From NCBI RefSeq assembly GCF_012932215.1, contig NZ_CP048788.1:2852001-2916000 (forward strand): 64,000 nt of DNA, in the 5' to 3' direction. How positions within the stretch are numbered: position 1 is the first letter of the stretch; each line of letters begins with the position of its first letter. The notes below the pieces were generated by a model. It was given only the letters and a program-made list of their open reading frames with translations. It did no database searches and had not been told where the DNA came from. The DNA comes from Roseobacter ponti (GTDB lineage Bacteria > Pseudomonadota > Alphaproteobacteria > Rhodobacterales > Rhodobacteraceae). Both the position numbers and the translations under genes were made by a program. Shown here one piece after another: positions 36,267 to 46,130 of this stretch.

Positions 36267-37280
36267 TCATGAGCTGTCTGTGTCAGCCTCATAGGCTTCG
36301 ATGATGGCCGCGACCAGCGGGTGGCGTACGACATCTTTCGACGTGAAGTAACTGAAGCTGATTTTCGGGATCGTTCTGAGCAGTCGTTCAGCGTCGGCGA
36401 GGCCTGAGGAGACACCGCGCGGCAGGTCGATCTGTGTGCGGTCGCCGGTGATGACCATGCGCGAGCCTTCACCGAGGCGGGTGAGAAACATTTTCATCTG
36501 CATGGAGGTGGCGTTCTGTGCTTCGTCAAGCACGACAAAGGCGTTGGAAAGTGTGCGCCCGCGCATGAAGGCAAGGGGCGCGATTTCGATCTGCTTTTCC
36601 TCGATGAGTTTCGCCAGCTGCTTGCCCGGCAGGAAATCCCCCAGCGCGTCGTAGAGCGGCTGCATATAGGGATCGACTTTGTCTTTCATGTCGCCGGGCA
36701 GAAAGCCCAGACGTTCACCCGCTTCAACGGCGGGACGCGACAGGATGATTTTATCCACCTGACCTGTCAGAAACATCGACACGCCAACGGCCACGGCGAG
36801 ATAGGTTTTACCGGTGCCTGCCGGACCGATCCCGAAGGCCAGTTCATTTTCGAAAAGTGCCTGGACATAGTTTTTCTGAGCGTCGGTGCGTGGCTCAACG
36901 CGCTTTTTGCGGGTCTGGATTTCGATACGGTTGCCGATCGGCATTTCGAGCTGGTCGCCGTCTTCGGGCGTGGCTTCCTCAAAGGGGCCCATGCGCAGCT
37001 CGCGGTCAACGTCTGCGGTTTCGACCACACGGCCGCTTTCCAGCCGCGTATAGAGTGCGTGCAGCACTCGCATCGCGTCGGTGCCGGCATCGGCATCCCC
37101 GATGACGGCAAGCTGATTGCCGCGCCGCACAATCTGGACGCCCAGCGCCTTTTCGATCTGTGCAAGGTTGGCATCGTAGGGGCCGCACAGGTCAATCAGC
37201 AGCCTGTTGTCGGGAAACTCAACCACACCGCCCGGGGCCGCAGTCAGGGTGTCGGTGGCACTTGTGTCACTGGAGGGCAA
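36267..37280 (-). CDS. phoH: PhoH-family ATPase
   Basis: A 337-residue protein with an N-terminal KH-like region (about 10-110) and a PhoH ATPase domain (about 130-330). Walker A is GIGPAGTGKTYLAVAVGVSM, Walker B FVVLDEAQNATSMQMKMF, and GDRTQIDLPRG the sensor segment. It is the PhoL-type protein encoded beside ybeY and thought to act in RNA metabolism. The TTG at 37280 is chosen as start because AAGGAG lies six bases before it; upstream frames to 37424 have poor protein character. Confidence 0.92.
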   Translation of the reverse strand: MPSSDTSATDTLTAAPGGVVEFPDNRLLIDLCGPYDANLAQIEKALGVQIVRRGNQLAVIGDADAGTDAMRVLHALYTRLESGRVVETADVDRELRMGPFEEATPEDGDQLEMPIGNRIEIQTRKKRVEPRTDAQKNYVQALFENELAFGIGPAGTGKTYLAVAVGVSMFLTGQVDKIILSRPAVEAGERLGFLPGDMKDKVDPYMQPLYDALGDFLPGKQLAKLIEEKQIEIAPLAFMRGRTLSNAFVVLDEAQNATSMQMKMFLTRLGEGSRMVITGDRTQIDLPRGVSSGLADAERLLRTIPKISFSYFTSKDVVRHPLVAAIIEAYEADTDSS

Positions 37281-37463
37281 TACCTGCTCCTTGAGGAATG
37301 GGGCCTGAGAGAACGGTGCCAATTCCCGACCTGCTGTGCAAGCTGTTCCGGAGGTGTTTTGACGGTCGCAGTGCAGAAAACGGATAAAGGCACCAGGCAA
37401 AGCGCCGGAATTGTCGCCAGCCACGGTCGGAAGGCGTCGTGCCGGCTCTGTGCACTATGATTT

Positions 37464-38786
37464 TCAGCGGCTGACAGCAGAGAGTGAGTTGCGTTTGGCC
37501 TCAACGATTCTCACCCGGACCATGTCGCCGACCGCAGCATCCGAATTTTCGATGTGAACCGCGTGCAGGTATTCGGATTTGCCTACCATCTGCCCTGCCT
37601 CGCGGCCGGGCTTTTCGACGAGCACATTCAGGTCGCGCCCGACCATATCCGCCTGGATTTCCTGCTGCTGCTTTGTGATCAGCGCCTGGATCCGCTGCAG
37701 CCTGTCATCGGCCTCCGCCGGATCGACCTGGGCGCGTTCTGCGGCCGGCGTGCCAGGACGGGAGGAGTATTTGAACGAATAGGCATAGCCATAGTTCACT
37801 TCCGAAATCAGATCGAGTGTTGCCTGGAAATCGGTTTCTGTCTCTTCGGGAAAGCCCACGATGAAATCGCCCGACATCAGAATATCGGGACGGGCGGCCC
37901 GGATCTTTTCAATGAGCCGCAGATAGCTTTCTGCTGTGTGGCTGCGATTCATGCGTTTGAGGATCCGGTCGGATCCCGATTGTACGGGCAGATGCAGATA
38001 GGGCATCAGCTTGTCGCATTCAGCATGGGCCGCGATCAGATCGTCATGCATGTCGTTGGGGTGCGAGGTGGTGTAGCGGATGCGCTCCAGACCGTCGATC
38101 CCGTTGAGACGCCAGATCAGCCCGGCCAGTGTCTGTTCGACGCCATCTGACCCGTCGCCGTGATAGGCATTCACATTCTGGCCCAGCAGGGTGATCTCGC
38201 GCACTCCGCGTTCCGTAAGATTCCGCGCTTCTTCCAGAATGCGGCTCACAGGGCGGCTTACTTCGGCGCCGCGGGTGTAGGGCACCACGCAGAAGGCGCA
38301 GAATTTATCGCACCCCTCCTGCACGGTCAGAAAAGCAGACGGCGCGCGGCGGGCTTTGGGGCGCGATTTCAGCACCTCGAATTTGTCCTCCTGCGGGAAG
38401 TCTGTATTGAGCGCTTTTTTGCCCTCACGCAGACTTTGCTCCATCTCAGGCAGCCGGTGATACGACTGCGGCCCGACGACCAGATCCACGGCGGGCTGGC
38501 GGCGCATGATCTCCTCGCCCTCGGCCTGAGCCACACAGCCTGCGACGCCGATCTTAAGATCAGGGTTCGCGGCCTTGAGAGGTTTCAGCCGGCCAAGCTC
38601 TGAATATACTTTCTCAGCGGCTTTTTCGCGGATGTGGCAGGTGTTGAGCAGGATCATGTCTGCCTCTTCCGCACGCTGCGTTTCCACATAGCCCTGACCG
38701 CCGAGGGATTCGGCCATGCGCTCGCTGTCATAGACGTTCATCTGACAGCCGTAGGTCCTGATAAAGAGCTTTTTGGGCGCGGTCAT
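37464..38786 (-). CDS. miaB: tRNA-2-methylthio-N6-dimethylallyladenosine synthase
   Basis: A 440-residue radical SAM methylthiotransferase that modifies A37 of tRNAs reading UNN codons. The N-terminal cluster domain has its cysteines in [24 protein letters not shown] and [11 protein letters not shown]; the radical SAM cluster is [15 protein letters not shown]; a TRAM RNA-binding domain forms about the last 65 residues. The ATG at 38786 begins at the family N-terminus; 73 extra residues upstream in frame are rejected. Followed by phoH after 183 bases with no feature seen. Confidence 0.95.
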   Translation of the reverse strand: MTAPKKLFIRTYGCQMNVYDSERMAESLGGQGYVETQRAEEADMILLNTCHIREKAAEKVYSELGRLKPLKAANPDLKIGVAGCVAQAEGEEIMRRQPAVDLVVGPQSYHRLPEMEQSLREGKKALNTDFPQEDKFEVLKSRPKARRAPSAFLTVQEGCDKFCAFCVVPYTRGAEVSRPVSRILEEARNLTERGVREITLLGQNVNAYHGDGSDGVEQTLAGLIWRLNGIDGLERIRYTTSHPNDMHDDLIAAHAECDKLMPYLHLPVQSGSDRILKRMNRSHTAESYLRLIEKIRAARPDILMSGDFIVGFPEETETDFQATLDLISEVNYGYAYSFKYSSRPGTPAAERAQVDPAEADDRLQRIQALITKQQQEIQADMVGRDLNVLVEKPGREAGQMVGKSEYLHAVHIENSDAAVGDMVRVRIVEAKRNSLSAVSR

Positions 38787-38898
38787 CGCATCGGTCCGGT
38801 CTGAGGGTGACTGGCGCGCTGAGTACCAGCCTGCGGCGGGGCTTGCAATGCGGTGTGAAATCCCTGATTCTGCCGCCGCAGATGAGGTGGAGCACAAC

Positions 38899-39771
38899 AT
38901 GCGGTACGAAACCCTGCCGGAGTTTCTCGAAACGGGGAAACATGCGCTGAGCAAAGGGCCGGTTGCGATCGTGCTGGTCGAGGATGATGTCGAAGTGGAT
39001 ACCACGCTGCGCCATCATCACCAGTCAGGATTTAAGACTGTCATCGCGCTTATGCCCGCCGGCTTTGATCTGCCGCGCGATCTGCAGACCGTTGTGCACC
39101 GGATTGATTATGACGCCACCGCCGAAGGCGCCATGGAGCACGCGGTCAACAGCATCTGTGCGGCTTCGACGCCTGGCGTGTGGATGTATTACTGCTTTAA
39201 CGCGGAATATCTCTTCTTCCCGTTCTGCGAGACCAGAACCATCGGGGAAATGCTGGCCTTTCATACCGAAGAGCGACGTGACGCCATGCTGACCTATGTG
39301 GTCGACCTTTACGCGCATGATCTTGGGGCTTTTCCCGATGCGGTGTCGCTGGAGAACGCGCATCTCGACCGGTCGGGGTATTACGCACTTGCCCGAAAGA
39401 ATCCGGCCGATCATGACCATCCCAAAGAGCGGCAACTGGATTTCTTTGGCGGGCTGCGCTGGCGGTTTGAAGAGCACGTGCCCGGTGAGCGGCGCAAAAT
39501 CGACAGGATCGGCATTTTTCGCGCCAGACCTGATCTGAAGCTGCGGTCCGATCACACGTTTTCAGACGAAGAGTACAATACTTTTGCCTGCCCGTGGCAT
39601 CACAACATCACGGCAGCGATCTGTTCGTTCCGGACGGCCAAAGCGCTGAAAACCAATCCCGGGAGCCGGCATGACATCGAAAATTTCACCTGGCATAACT
39701 CAGAGCGGTTTGAATGGCATTCCCGCCAGCTTCTGGATCTGGGGCTGATGGAGCCGGGGCAGTGGTTCTGA
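38899..39771 (+). CDS. Glycosyltransferase family 2-like conserved protein
   Basis: A 290-residue cytoplasmic protein that I recall as conserved in Rhodobacterales and often labelled glycosyltransferase family 2. [20 protein letters not shown] resembles the start of a GT-A fold, but no clear DxD motif is seen. Later marks are [39 protein letters not shown] and [12 protein letters not shown]. The ATG at 38899 follows GGTGGAG at six bases; earlier in-frame starts would overlap the divergent miaB gene. Function uncertain. Confidence 0.72.
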   Translation: MRYETLPEFLETGKHALSKGPVAIVLVEDDVEVDTTLRHHHQSGFKTVIALMPAGFDLPRDLQTVVHRIDYDATAEGAMEHAVNSICAASTPGVWMYYCFNAEYLFFPFCETRTIGEMLAFHTEERRDAMLTYVVDLYAHDLGAFPDAVSLENAHLDRSGYYALARKNPADHDHPKERQLDFFGGLRWRFEEHVPGERRKIDRIGIFRARPDLKLRSDHTFSDEEYNTFACPWHHNITAAICSFRTAKALKTNPGSRHDIENFTWHNSERFEWHSRQLLDLGLMEPGQWF

Positions 39772-39970
39772 TTGCAGTTGAATTCTTCTGCGGGTTACCG
39801 ACTGCTGATTGGACGATTTCCGGCCTTGCGCAACGTATCACAAACGGCCTGATCCCGATCAGCCGGCATATCATGCCTGCGGTGTACAATCTGCCGGTGA
39901 TCCCGCATTAATCGCGGCGGAAACTGTGGCCGCTCTGGTCGCGGATGCCAGGGCGCAAAGAGACATCTCA

Positions 39971-40981
39971 ATGGGCGTATTTGAAAAGTATCTCTCAGTC
40001 TGGATCGCGCTGGCGATGATCGCAGGCATTATACTCGGCAATCTGGTCCCCGGGCTGGTGACGACCGTTGCCGCCGCGGAATTTGCACAGGTCAATCTGG
40101 TGGTGGCCGTTCTGATCTGGGCGATGGTTTACCCGATGATGGTCGGCGTTGATCCCGGATCGTTGCGGGATGTGGCGCGCCAGCCTGCCGGTCTGATGAT
40201 CACGCTGGTCGTCAATTGGCTGATCAAACCCTTTACCATGGCCGCTCTTGCGGTGGTTTTCTTTGAGTTTGTATTCGCGCCGTGGATAGCACCTGAGGAT
40301 GCGTCGCAGTATATCGCGGGGCTTATTCTGCTGGGGGCGGCCCCCTGCACGGCAATGGTCTTTGTCTGGTCCCAGCTGACCCGGGGCGATGCCAGCTACA
40401 CGCTTTTGCAGGTCTCAGCCAATGATCTGATCATGGTTGTGGCATTTGCGCCCATTGTGGCGTTCCTGCTGGGTGTGACAGATATTGTTGTGCCTTGGAG
40501 CACGCTTGTGCTGTCGGTGCTGCTGTTTGTGGCGCTGCCGCTTGCGGCGGGTCTGCTGACGCGCCGGCATCTGGGCAGTCCGGAGCGGATTGAAGCGTTT
40601 CAGGCAAAGGTGAAGCCTTATTCCATCGTCGGTCTCGTCGCCACTGTGGTCATCCTTTTCGGACTACAGGGACAGACAATCGTCGCGAAGCCGCTTGTTA
40701 TTCTGCTCATTGCAGTGCCGATTATTCTGCAGAGCTACGGGATTTTCGCCATCGCCTATGCGGCGGCTTTCGCGATGAAAGTACCGCACCGGATCGCGGC
40801 CCCCTGCGCGCTCATCGGGACCTCGAATTTCTTTGAGCTGGCTGTTGCTGTGGCAATCAGCCTCTTTGGCCTGAACTCCGGTGCGGCCCTGGCCACAGTC
40901 GTCGGCGTGCTGGTCGAGGTGCCCGTGATGCTGACGCTTGTGGCCTTTGCCAACCGCACCAGAGCGCGTTTTGCGGTCTGA
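39971..40981 (+). CDS. acr3: ACR3-family arsenite efflux transporter
   Basis: A 336-residue inner-membrane carrier with about ten helices. The conserved cysteine lies in [20 protein letters not shown] in the fourth helix, and [20 protein letters not shown] near the end is equally typical; both mark the ACR3 group within the bile acid/arsenite transporter superfamily. It exports arsenite by proton antiport. No arsR, arsC or arsH is nearby. The 199 bases before it hold an in-frame open stretch to 39809 with no recognisable domain. Confidence 0.88.
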   Translation: MGVFEKYLSVWIALAMIAGIILGNLVPGLVTTVAAAEFAQVNLVVAVLIWAMVYPMMVGVDPGSLRDVARQPAGLMITLVVNWLIKPFTMAALAVVFFEFVFAPWIAPEDASQYIAGLILLGAAPCTAMVFVWSQLTRGDASYTLLQVSANDLIMVVAFAPIVAFLLGVTDIVVPWSTLVLSVLLFVALPLAAGLLTRRHLGSPERIEAFQAKVKPYSIVGLVATVVILFGLQGQTIVAKPLVILLIAVPIILQSYGIFAIAYAAAFAMKVPHRIAAPCALIGTSNFFELAVAVAISLFGLNSGAALATVVGVLVEVPVMLTLVAFANRTRARFAV

Positions 40982-41009
40982 CCTGTCCAGCGCCTTGCTG
41001 TTGGGGGCG

Positions 41010-41798
41010 TCACTGCAAAAAGGGAAACCAGTCCTCACGCAGCACCTGCCCCGGCGCCATATCATGGCCCGGAAAGGGTGGAGACGTCGGACCGGGCCGC
41101 GCAACATAGCGCGCATCATCCCCCACAAGCCGCAGCGAAAACGCCCGCCGGCGACTCCCCGCGCTGTTACCACGCGCGCCGTGCAGGGTCCGGAAATGAA
41201 ACGCCACGGCGTCTCCGGGCTGCATCTGGTATTCAGTGACCGGCATGCCTTCGGCTTCGGGGTCGGGGACAGGCATATAAGGCGCGGGATCAAAGAAGGC
41301 ATCGCCCCTGGCCCAGCGTGTGGGCAGCACGTCCTTCTCCCACAGATGCGAGCCTGCCACGCAGCGCAGGCTTGCCTCGCGGACCGGATCAAGCGGCACC
41401 CAGAAGCTCACGGTGTGCTGCCCTTCGACAAAGTAATAAGGCGCATCCTGATGCCAGGGCGTGGCCATCGAAGTGCCCGGTTCCTTGACCAGAACGTGAT
41501 CATGGAAAAGCTGCACCCGCTCAGATCCCATCAGGGTGGCGGCGGCAGATGCGATTGCGGGGTCTCTGGCGACCTGCTCAAATTCAGGGATGCGCTGCCA
41601 GTTGCAGTAATCGTCAAAAAAGCGGCCCGTCTCACCGCCACGCTGGTTCTCGGACGCAAAGGGCCCGGGCTCAGCCATGTTCCGTTCCACGCCAGCGCGC
41701 AGGGTCTCCACATGCTGCGAAAAAAGCCCCCGGATCAGCACAACCCCGTCGCGCTGATAAGATGTGATGTCCTGACCGCTGATCAAAGGCTGCGCCAT
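41010..41798 (-). CDS. Phytanoyl-CoA dioxygenase (PhyH) family protein
   Basis: A 262-residue Fe(II)/2-oxoglutarate-dependent oxygenase. WHQDAPYYFVEG near 117 gives the His and Asp of the iron triad, and FRTLHGARGNSAGSRRRAFS near 205 the distal His and the Arg that holds 2-oxoglutarate. The order QHTVSFWVPLDP and CVAGSHLWEKD between them is standard for the family. The substrate could be any of many small molecules; no neighbour points to one. Confidence 0.85.
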   Translation of the reverse strand: MAQPLISGQDITSYQRDGVVLIRGLFSQHVETLRAGVERNMAEPGPFASENQRGGETGRFFDDYCNWQRIPEFEQVARDPAIASAAATLMGSERVQLFHDHVLVKEPGTSMATPWHQDAPYYFVEGQHTVSFWVPLDPVREASLRCVAGSHLWEKDVLPTRWARGDAFFDPAPYMPVPDPEAEGMPVTEYQMQPGDAVAFHFRTLHGARGNSAGSRRRAFSLRLVGDDARYVARPGPTSPPFPGHDMAPGQVLREDWFPFLQ

Positions 41799-41864
41799 AC
41801 CCGTCTCCCTGATGAACCTGAGGAGACCTTATCCGCCCGATCCGTCAGCGCGGGTCCGTTTGCG

Positions 41865-42284
41865 TCATTTTTTGCGACGTAACCGGATGACCACATCCAC
41901 GGAGGCAATCTCGGCACCCTCGGGGGCATCCGGCACGCGCGAAATCACCAGCTGGTCGGAGGGGGCATCTGTCAGCCGCGCCTCATCTTCCCAGTAAAAA
42001 TGCGGATGATCATGCGTGTTGGTGTCAAAATAGCTTTTGGAGCCGTCCACGGTGACTTCCTGCATCAGCCCCACGTCACAAAAGGCGCGCAGCGTATTAT
42101 AGACGGTCGCCAGCGAAACGGCTTCGCCCTGCGCTTTGGCGGCATCGAAAAGGCTCTCGGCAGTCACATGCCTGTGCTGCCCGTCGCCGATCAGAAGACC
42201 CGCCAGCGTCACCCGCTGGCGCGTAGGTCGCAGGCCTGCCCTCGCAAGCCAGGTCGCTCCGATGTCATTTTGCTGCAGTGTCAT
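41865..42284 (-). CDS. irr: Iron response regulator Irr (Fur family)
   Basis: A 139-residue Fur-family transcription factor. LRPTRQRVTLAGLL and SLATVYNTLRAFCDVGL form the winged helix; HDHPHFYWEDEARLTD holds the metal/heme-binding HxH of Irr proteins. The N-terminal heme motif GCPWHD of Bradyrhizobium Irr is absent, as in other Rhodobacterales. In this group Irr regulates iron and heme genes in response to heme. ATG 42284 gives normal length. The gene is divergent from fabA. Confidence 0.9.
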   Translation of the reverse strand: MTLQQNDIGATWLARAGLRPTRQRVTLAGLLIGDGQHRHVTAESLFDAAKAQGEAVSLATVYNTLRAFCDVGLMQEVTVDGSKSYFDTNTHDHPHFYWEDEARLTDAPSDQLVISRVPDAPEGAEIASVDVVIRLRRKK

Positions 42285-42310
42285 TGCGGCCTCATCCGGT
42301 TCCTGTGGGT

Positions 42311-42340
42311 AATATAAGGGCTTATCTGCCGGGTTTTCAA
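42311..42340 (-). promoter_or_regulatory. irr promoter
   Basis: On the minus strand TTGAAA (42340-42335) and TATATT (42316-42311) are separated by 18 bases, close to the housekeeping consensus. The -10 ends 27 bases before the irr start, leaving a short leader. No clear Irr box was recognised. Confidence 0.65.
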
Positions 42341-42419
42341 TTCCATTCGTCGTATTTCGGGTGCGGCAGATCCGACTGTTGCAGGCCTGTTGCAGCCGGT
42401 CAGCACGCCCGGCGCACCC

Positions 42420-42448
42420 TTGCAGGACAGGTAAACGCGGTGCTAGAG
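42420..42448 (+). promoter_or_regulatory. Candidate fabA promoter
   Basis: TTGCAG (42420-42425), a 17-base spacer and CTAGAG (42443-42448) precede fabA by 45 bases. It is a moderate match by eye and would drive fabA-fabB-fabI. Confidence 0.45.
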
Positions 42449-42492
42449 GGGTCAGAGCATAAAAAAAACGGCCGCGCAGGAGGCACCGGAAA

Positions 42493-43002
42493 ATGAGCCA
42501 GTATCCCAACAGTTTCGCAAAAGAAGACCTGCTGAAATGCGCGCGCGGAGAGCTTTTCGGCCCCGGCAACGCACAGCTGCCCGAGCCGCCGATGCTGATG
42601 ATGGACCGGATCACCGATATCTCGGGCGACGGCGGCGAGCATGGCAAAGGCCATGTGGTGGCCGAATTTGATATCACACCCGATCTGTGGTTTTTCGACT
42701 GCCATTTTCCCGGCAACCCGATCATGCCCGGCTGTCTCGGCCTTGACGGGCTGTGGCAGCTCACCGGTTTCAATCTCGGCTGGCGCGGCTGGCAGGGGCG
42801 CGGTTATGCGCTTGGCGTGGGCGAGGTCAAGCTCACCGGCATGGTGCGCCCGGACCGCAGGATGCTGACCTATTACGTGGATTTCACCAAGGCCATCCAG
42901 ACCCGGCGCTTGACAATGGGCGTGGCCAATGGCCGTGTGGAGGCAGATGGCGAGACCATCTATCAGGTCACCGATATGAAGGTTGCGCTGTCAGAAAACT
43001 GA
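42493..43002 (+). CDS. fabA: 3-hydroxydecanoyl-ACP dehydratase/isomerase
   Basis: A 169-residue hot-dog-fold enzyme that dehydrates 3-hydroxydecanoyl-ACP and isomerises the trans-2 product to cis-3, the branch point to unsaturated fatty acids. The active-site His71 and Asp85 lie in [13 protein letters not shown] and [24 protein letters not shown] precedes the ATG. It heads the fabA-fabB-fabI run and is divergent from irr. Confidence 0.96.
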   Translation: MSQYPNSFAKEDLLKCARGELFGPGNAQLPEPPMLMMDRITDISGDGGEHGKGHVVAEFDITPDLWFFDCHFPGNPIMPGCLGLDGLWQLTGFNLGWRGWQGRGYALGVGEVKLTGMVRPDRRMLTYYVDFTKAIQTRRLTMGVANGRVEADGETIYQVTDMKVALSEN

Positions 43003-43039
43003 TCTGACGCCACCGGATACGAACAATAAGGAGAGCGCC

Positions 43040-44269
43040 ATGCGCCGCGTCGTTGTGACAGGACTGGGCATCGTCTCATCCATCGGAAATAATGCTGAGG
43101 AAGTTCTGGCATCTCTGAAAGCGGGCATCAGCGGCATCGAAGCAAGCTCCGAGATGGCGGAGCACGGATTCCGCAGCCAGGTCGCCGGCACGCTCAAGAT
43201 CGACGTCTCAGAGCATATCGATAAGCGCGCTCTTCGCTTCATGGGCCCGGGTGCGGCCTATGCCCATATCGCGATGGGTCAGGCGATTGCGGATGCAGGC
43301 CTCGATGAAAGCATTATCTCCAACCCGCGCACCGGGCTTGTCGCAGGCTCCGGCGGGCCGTCGACCTCTGCCATGCTGACCGCGCATAATGTGGTGCGTG
43401 AGACCGGTGCCACCAAACGCATCGGCCCCTTTGCCGTGCCCAAATGCATGTCCTCCACCGTCAGCGCCAATCTCAGTACGGCCTATAAGATTAAGGGCAT
43501 CAACTATTCGATCACCTCGGCCTGCTCGACATCGCTGCACTGTATCGGCAATGCCGCCGAGCAGATCATGCTGGGCAAACAGGATGTGATGTTCGCAGGC
43601 GGCGGCGAGGAGCTGGACTGGACACTGTCTTGTCTCTTTGACGCCATGGGCGCAATGAGCAGCAAGTATAACGACACCCCGAAAGAGGCGAGCCGCGCTT
43701 TCGACGCCAACCGCGACGGGTTTGTCATCTCTGGCGGTGGCGGCATCGTGGTGCTGGAAGATCTCGATCACGCGCTGGCGCGGGGGGCAAAGATCTATGC
43801 CGAGGTCACCGGCTATGCCGCGACCTCGGACGGGCATGACATGGTCGCGCCCTCAGGCGAAGGCGGCGAGCGCGCTATGCGCCTGGCACTGAGCACCCTG
43901 CCCGAGGGGCGCAAAGTGGGCTACATCAACGCGCACGGCACCTCGACACCGGTGGGCGATGTGGGCGAGATCGAAGCGGTCCGCCGTGTCTTCGGCGAGG
44001 GCAGCACCCCGCCGGTCAGTTCCACTAAATCGATGACCGGTCACGCCCAGGGGGCCGCCGGTGCGCTGGAAGCCATCTTCAGCCTGCTGATGCTGGAAAA
44101 TGACTTCATTGCGAAATCCATCAACGTGCAGGAACTCGACCCGGCCATTCAGACCGGCGAGGTAGCCCTGAAATCCGTACAAAACGCAGGGCTTGATTCC
44201 GTGATGACGAACTCCTTCGGGTTCGGCGGCACCAACGGCTCGATGATTTTGTCGAAGTATAACGGCTGA
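43040..44269 (+). CDS. fabB: 3-oxoacyl-ACP synthase I
   Basis: A 409-residue thiolase-fold condensing enzyme that extends cis-3-decenoyl-ACP and later acyl-ACPs. The nucleophile Cys162 is in [12 protein letters not shown], with the catalytic histidines in [11 protein letters not shown] and [12 protein letters not shown]. The Lys in the latter completes the set. The ATG at 43040 has AAGGAGAG before it; it follows fabA by 37 bases. Confidence 0.96.
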   Translation: MRRVVVTGLGIVSSIGNNAEEVLASLKAGISGIEASSEMAEHGFRSQVAGTLKIDVSEHIDKRALRFMGPGAAYAHIAMGQAIADAGLDESIISNPRTGLVAGSGGPSTSAMLTAHNVVRETGATKRIGPFAVPKCMSSTVSANLSTAYKIKGINYSITSACSTSLHCIGNAAEQIMLGKQDVMFAGGGEELDWTLSCLFDAMGAMSSKYNDTPKEASRAFDANRDGFVISGGGGIVVLEDLDHALARGAKIYAEVTGYAATSDGHDMVAPSGEGGERAMRLALSTLPEGRKVGYINAHGTSTPVGDVGEIEAVRRVFGEGSTPPVSSTKSMTGHAQGAAGALEAIFSLLMLENDFIAKSINVQELDPAIQTGEVALKSVQNAGLDSVMTNSFGFGGTNGSMILSKYNG

Positions 44270-44280
44270 GGAACACTCAT

Positions 44281-45072
44281 ATGTCAGGTCTTCTTGCAGG
44301 AAAACGCGGTCTTATCATGGGCGTGGCGAACGAGCGCTCGATTGCCTGGGGAATTGCAAAAGCGATGGCCGGCGCCGGTGCTGAACTGGCTTTTACGTAT
44401 CAGGGAGAGGCCTTTGGTTCGCGTCTGAAACCACTGGCTGAATCCGTGGGGTCGGATTTCATGGTCGATGTGGATGTGACCGATGATGCCTCGCTGGATG
44501 CAGCTTTTGAGGCCCTCGGCAACCGCTGGCCAACGATTGACTTCGTCGTGCACGCCATTGCTTTTTCTGACAAATCCGAGCTTACAGGACGGTTCCTGAA
44601 CACCTCACGGGCCAACTTCCGCAATTCGCTTGATATCAGCGCTTATTCCTTTATCGAGATCGCCCGCCGGGCGCATCCGCTGATGAAAGACCAGGGCGGC
44701 ACCCTGCTGACCCTGACCTATATGGGATCGAACCGGGTGACGCCGAGCTATAACGTGATGGGCGTGGCCAAGGCCGCACTCGAGAGTGCCACGCGGTATC
44801 TTGCAAATGATCTCGGGCCTGAGGGCATCCGCGTCAATGCGATCTCTCCGGGGCCGATGAAAACGCTGGCCGGGGCCGCGATCGGTGGCGCGCGGCGCAC
44901 CTATAAACATACCGATCAGAATGCGCCTTTGCGCTCGAATGCCACGCTTGAGGCTGTCGGCGGCACGGCCGTCTGGCTTGCCTCGGATGCGGGTGCCTGC
45001 ACGACGGGCGAGATCGTGCGTGTCGATGGCGGATTTCACGTGCTTGGCATGCCACAGAGCGAGAACCTCTGA
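44281..45072 (+). CDS. fabI: Enoyl-ACP reductase (NADH)
   Basis: A 263-residue short-chain dehydrogenase-fold enzyme for the last step of each fatty acid elongation cycle; the target of triclosan-type inhibitors. IMGVANERSIAWGIAKAMA is the FabI cofactor loop, and the catalytic pair Tyr157 and Lys164 fall in SYNVMGVAKAAL, the YxxxMxxxK pattern. It follows fabB by 11 bases. Confidence 0.95.
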   Translation: MSGLLAGKRGLIMGVANERSIAWGIAKAMAGAGAELAFTYQGEAFGSRLKPLAESVGSDFMVDVDVTDDASLDAAFEALGNRWPTIDFVVHAIAFSDKSELTGRFLNTSRANFRNSLDISAYSFIEIARRAHPLMKDQGGTLLTLTYMGSNRVTPSYNVMGVAKAALESATRYLANDLGPEGIRVNAISPGPMKTLAGAAIGGARRTYKHTDQNAPLRSNATLEAVGGTAVWLASDAGACTTGEIVRVDGGFHVLGMPQSENL

Positions 45073-45080
45073 ATTCTCCC

Positions 45081-45100
45081 CCGGCAAAACTCTTTGCCGG
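45081..45100 (+). terminator. Hairpin after fabI
   Basis: CCGGCAAA (45081-45088) and TTTGCCGG (45093-45100) form a perfect 8-base stem with a four-base loop, 8 bases after the fabI stop. No U-run follows, so termination may be partial or need Rho. Confidence 0.5.
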
Positions 45101-45156
45101 TATCAATCCATGTTTTCGCCGCACTCGCGCCCTAATCTGCTTTTACAGATGCCGGC

Positions 45157-45498
45157 ATGACACCAGGACTGAATAAAAAAGACCGTCGCCAGATCGCCTG
45201 CCTGCAGCGTGCTGCAAGCGCGCGTTTTTACGCAAAGGTTCTGATGCCGATCACAGCGATCGTGTTCTCGACCGCGATGTGGTCGGATCCGGTCATCCAG
45301 CCGCAACTGCAGCAGAAGATCGACGACTTCAAACCAATGGTTGAAACCGCTCTGGACGGCGGATCTGTCGAGGAAATTCTGGCAGCAGGCCGACCGCAGC
45401 CGCAGGCGGCAGGAGGTCAGCCCTCTCCGGAACTGGCCAGCCTGCCAGGCTCACAGCTGCCCGTGAACAGGCCCGAAGCGGACCAGGCGACCAACTGA
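45157..45498 (+). CDS. Hypothetical single-span protein
   Basis: A 113-residue protein with a basic N-terminus (NKKDRRQIACLQRAAS), one hydrophobic segment (about 26-43) and a Pro/Gln/Gly-rich tail (GRPQPQAAGGQPSPELA) likely in the periplasm. No family is recognised. It lies between fabI and the convergent FKBP gene. Its codon use matches the region, and the frame ends cleanly 19 bases before the neighbour's stop, so I take it as real but of unknown role. Confidence 0.55.
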   Translation: MTPGLNKKDRRQIACLQRAASARFYAKVLMPITAIVFSTAMWSDPVIQPQLQQKIDDFKPMVETALDGGSVEEILAAGRPQPQAAGGQPSPELASLPGSQLPVNRPEADQATN

Positions 45499-45517
45499 GC
45501 CGCCCGGTCGCCGGCCT

Positions 45518-45946
45518 TCAGCCGATTTTCGTAAGTTCGATATCAAACCGCAGGTCTTTACCGGCCAGCGGGTGATTTGCGTCGAGCGTTACGGTCGCCT
45601 CGTCTACCTCGACAACCATCACAGGCATCGCCTGGCCATCCGGTGTCTGCATCTGCAGCTGCGTGCCGATCTCAAGCGGGATCTCATCCGGGATACCTTC
45701 GCGCGGCACAGCCTGGCGCATTTCAGGATTGACCGGACCGTAGGCCTGCTCGCTGGGGATCTCGACGGTCTTTTTGTCCCCCTCTTTCATGCCCGGCATT
45801 GCGGTGTCGAGGCCGGGGATGATCTGTCCGGATCCGACAACGAACTCAAGCGGGTCACGGCCCTCGGAGCTGTCGAATGTAGTGCCATCTGTCAGCGTTC
45901 CGGTGTAGTGAATGGCAACTGTATCGCCCGATTTTACTTCGGTCAT
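45518..45946 (-). CDS. FKBP-type peptidyl-prolyl isomerase (SlyD-like)
   Basis: A 142-residue folding helper. The FKBP core reads VAIHYTGTLTDGTTFDSSEG and IIPGLDTAMPGMKEGDKKTV, with an insert-in-flap domain (EMRQAVPREGIPDEIPLEIG to LDANHPLAGKDLRF) as in SlyD/SlpA. The His-rich nickel tail of E. coli SlyD is lacking. The ATG at 45946 has GGAGG just upstream on the minus strand; longer frames are rejected. Confidence 0.9.
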   Translation of the reverse strand: MTEVKSGDTVAIHYTGTLTDGTTFDSSEGRDPLEFVVGSGQIIPGLDTAMPGMKEGDKKTVEIPSEQAYGPVNPEMRQAVPREGIPDEIPLEIGTQLQMQTPDGQAMPVMVVEVDEATVTLDANHPLAGKDLRFDIELTKIG

Positions 45947-46130
45947 AAGTCCTCCGATAATGTATGGGAAAGAATGCAGGAGGCCGCGTATCTGCGCGGG
46001 TTCTCCGGATATGGCAGCAACCTGCCTGTCCTGCCCGCGCGAGTAAACCCGAAAATCCCGTGTTTTCTCCCTTTTCGCGCGGACGCAGGCGTGACACTCT
46101 GTCTCTGACCTTCCGGGAGATCCCAGACTT

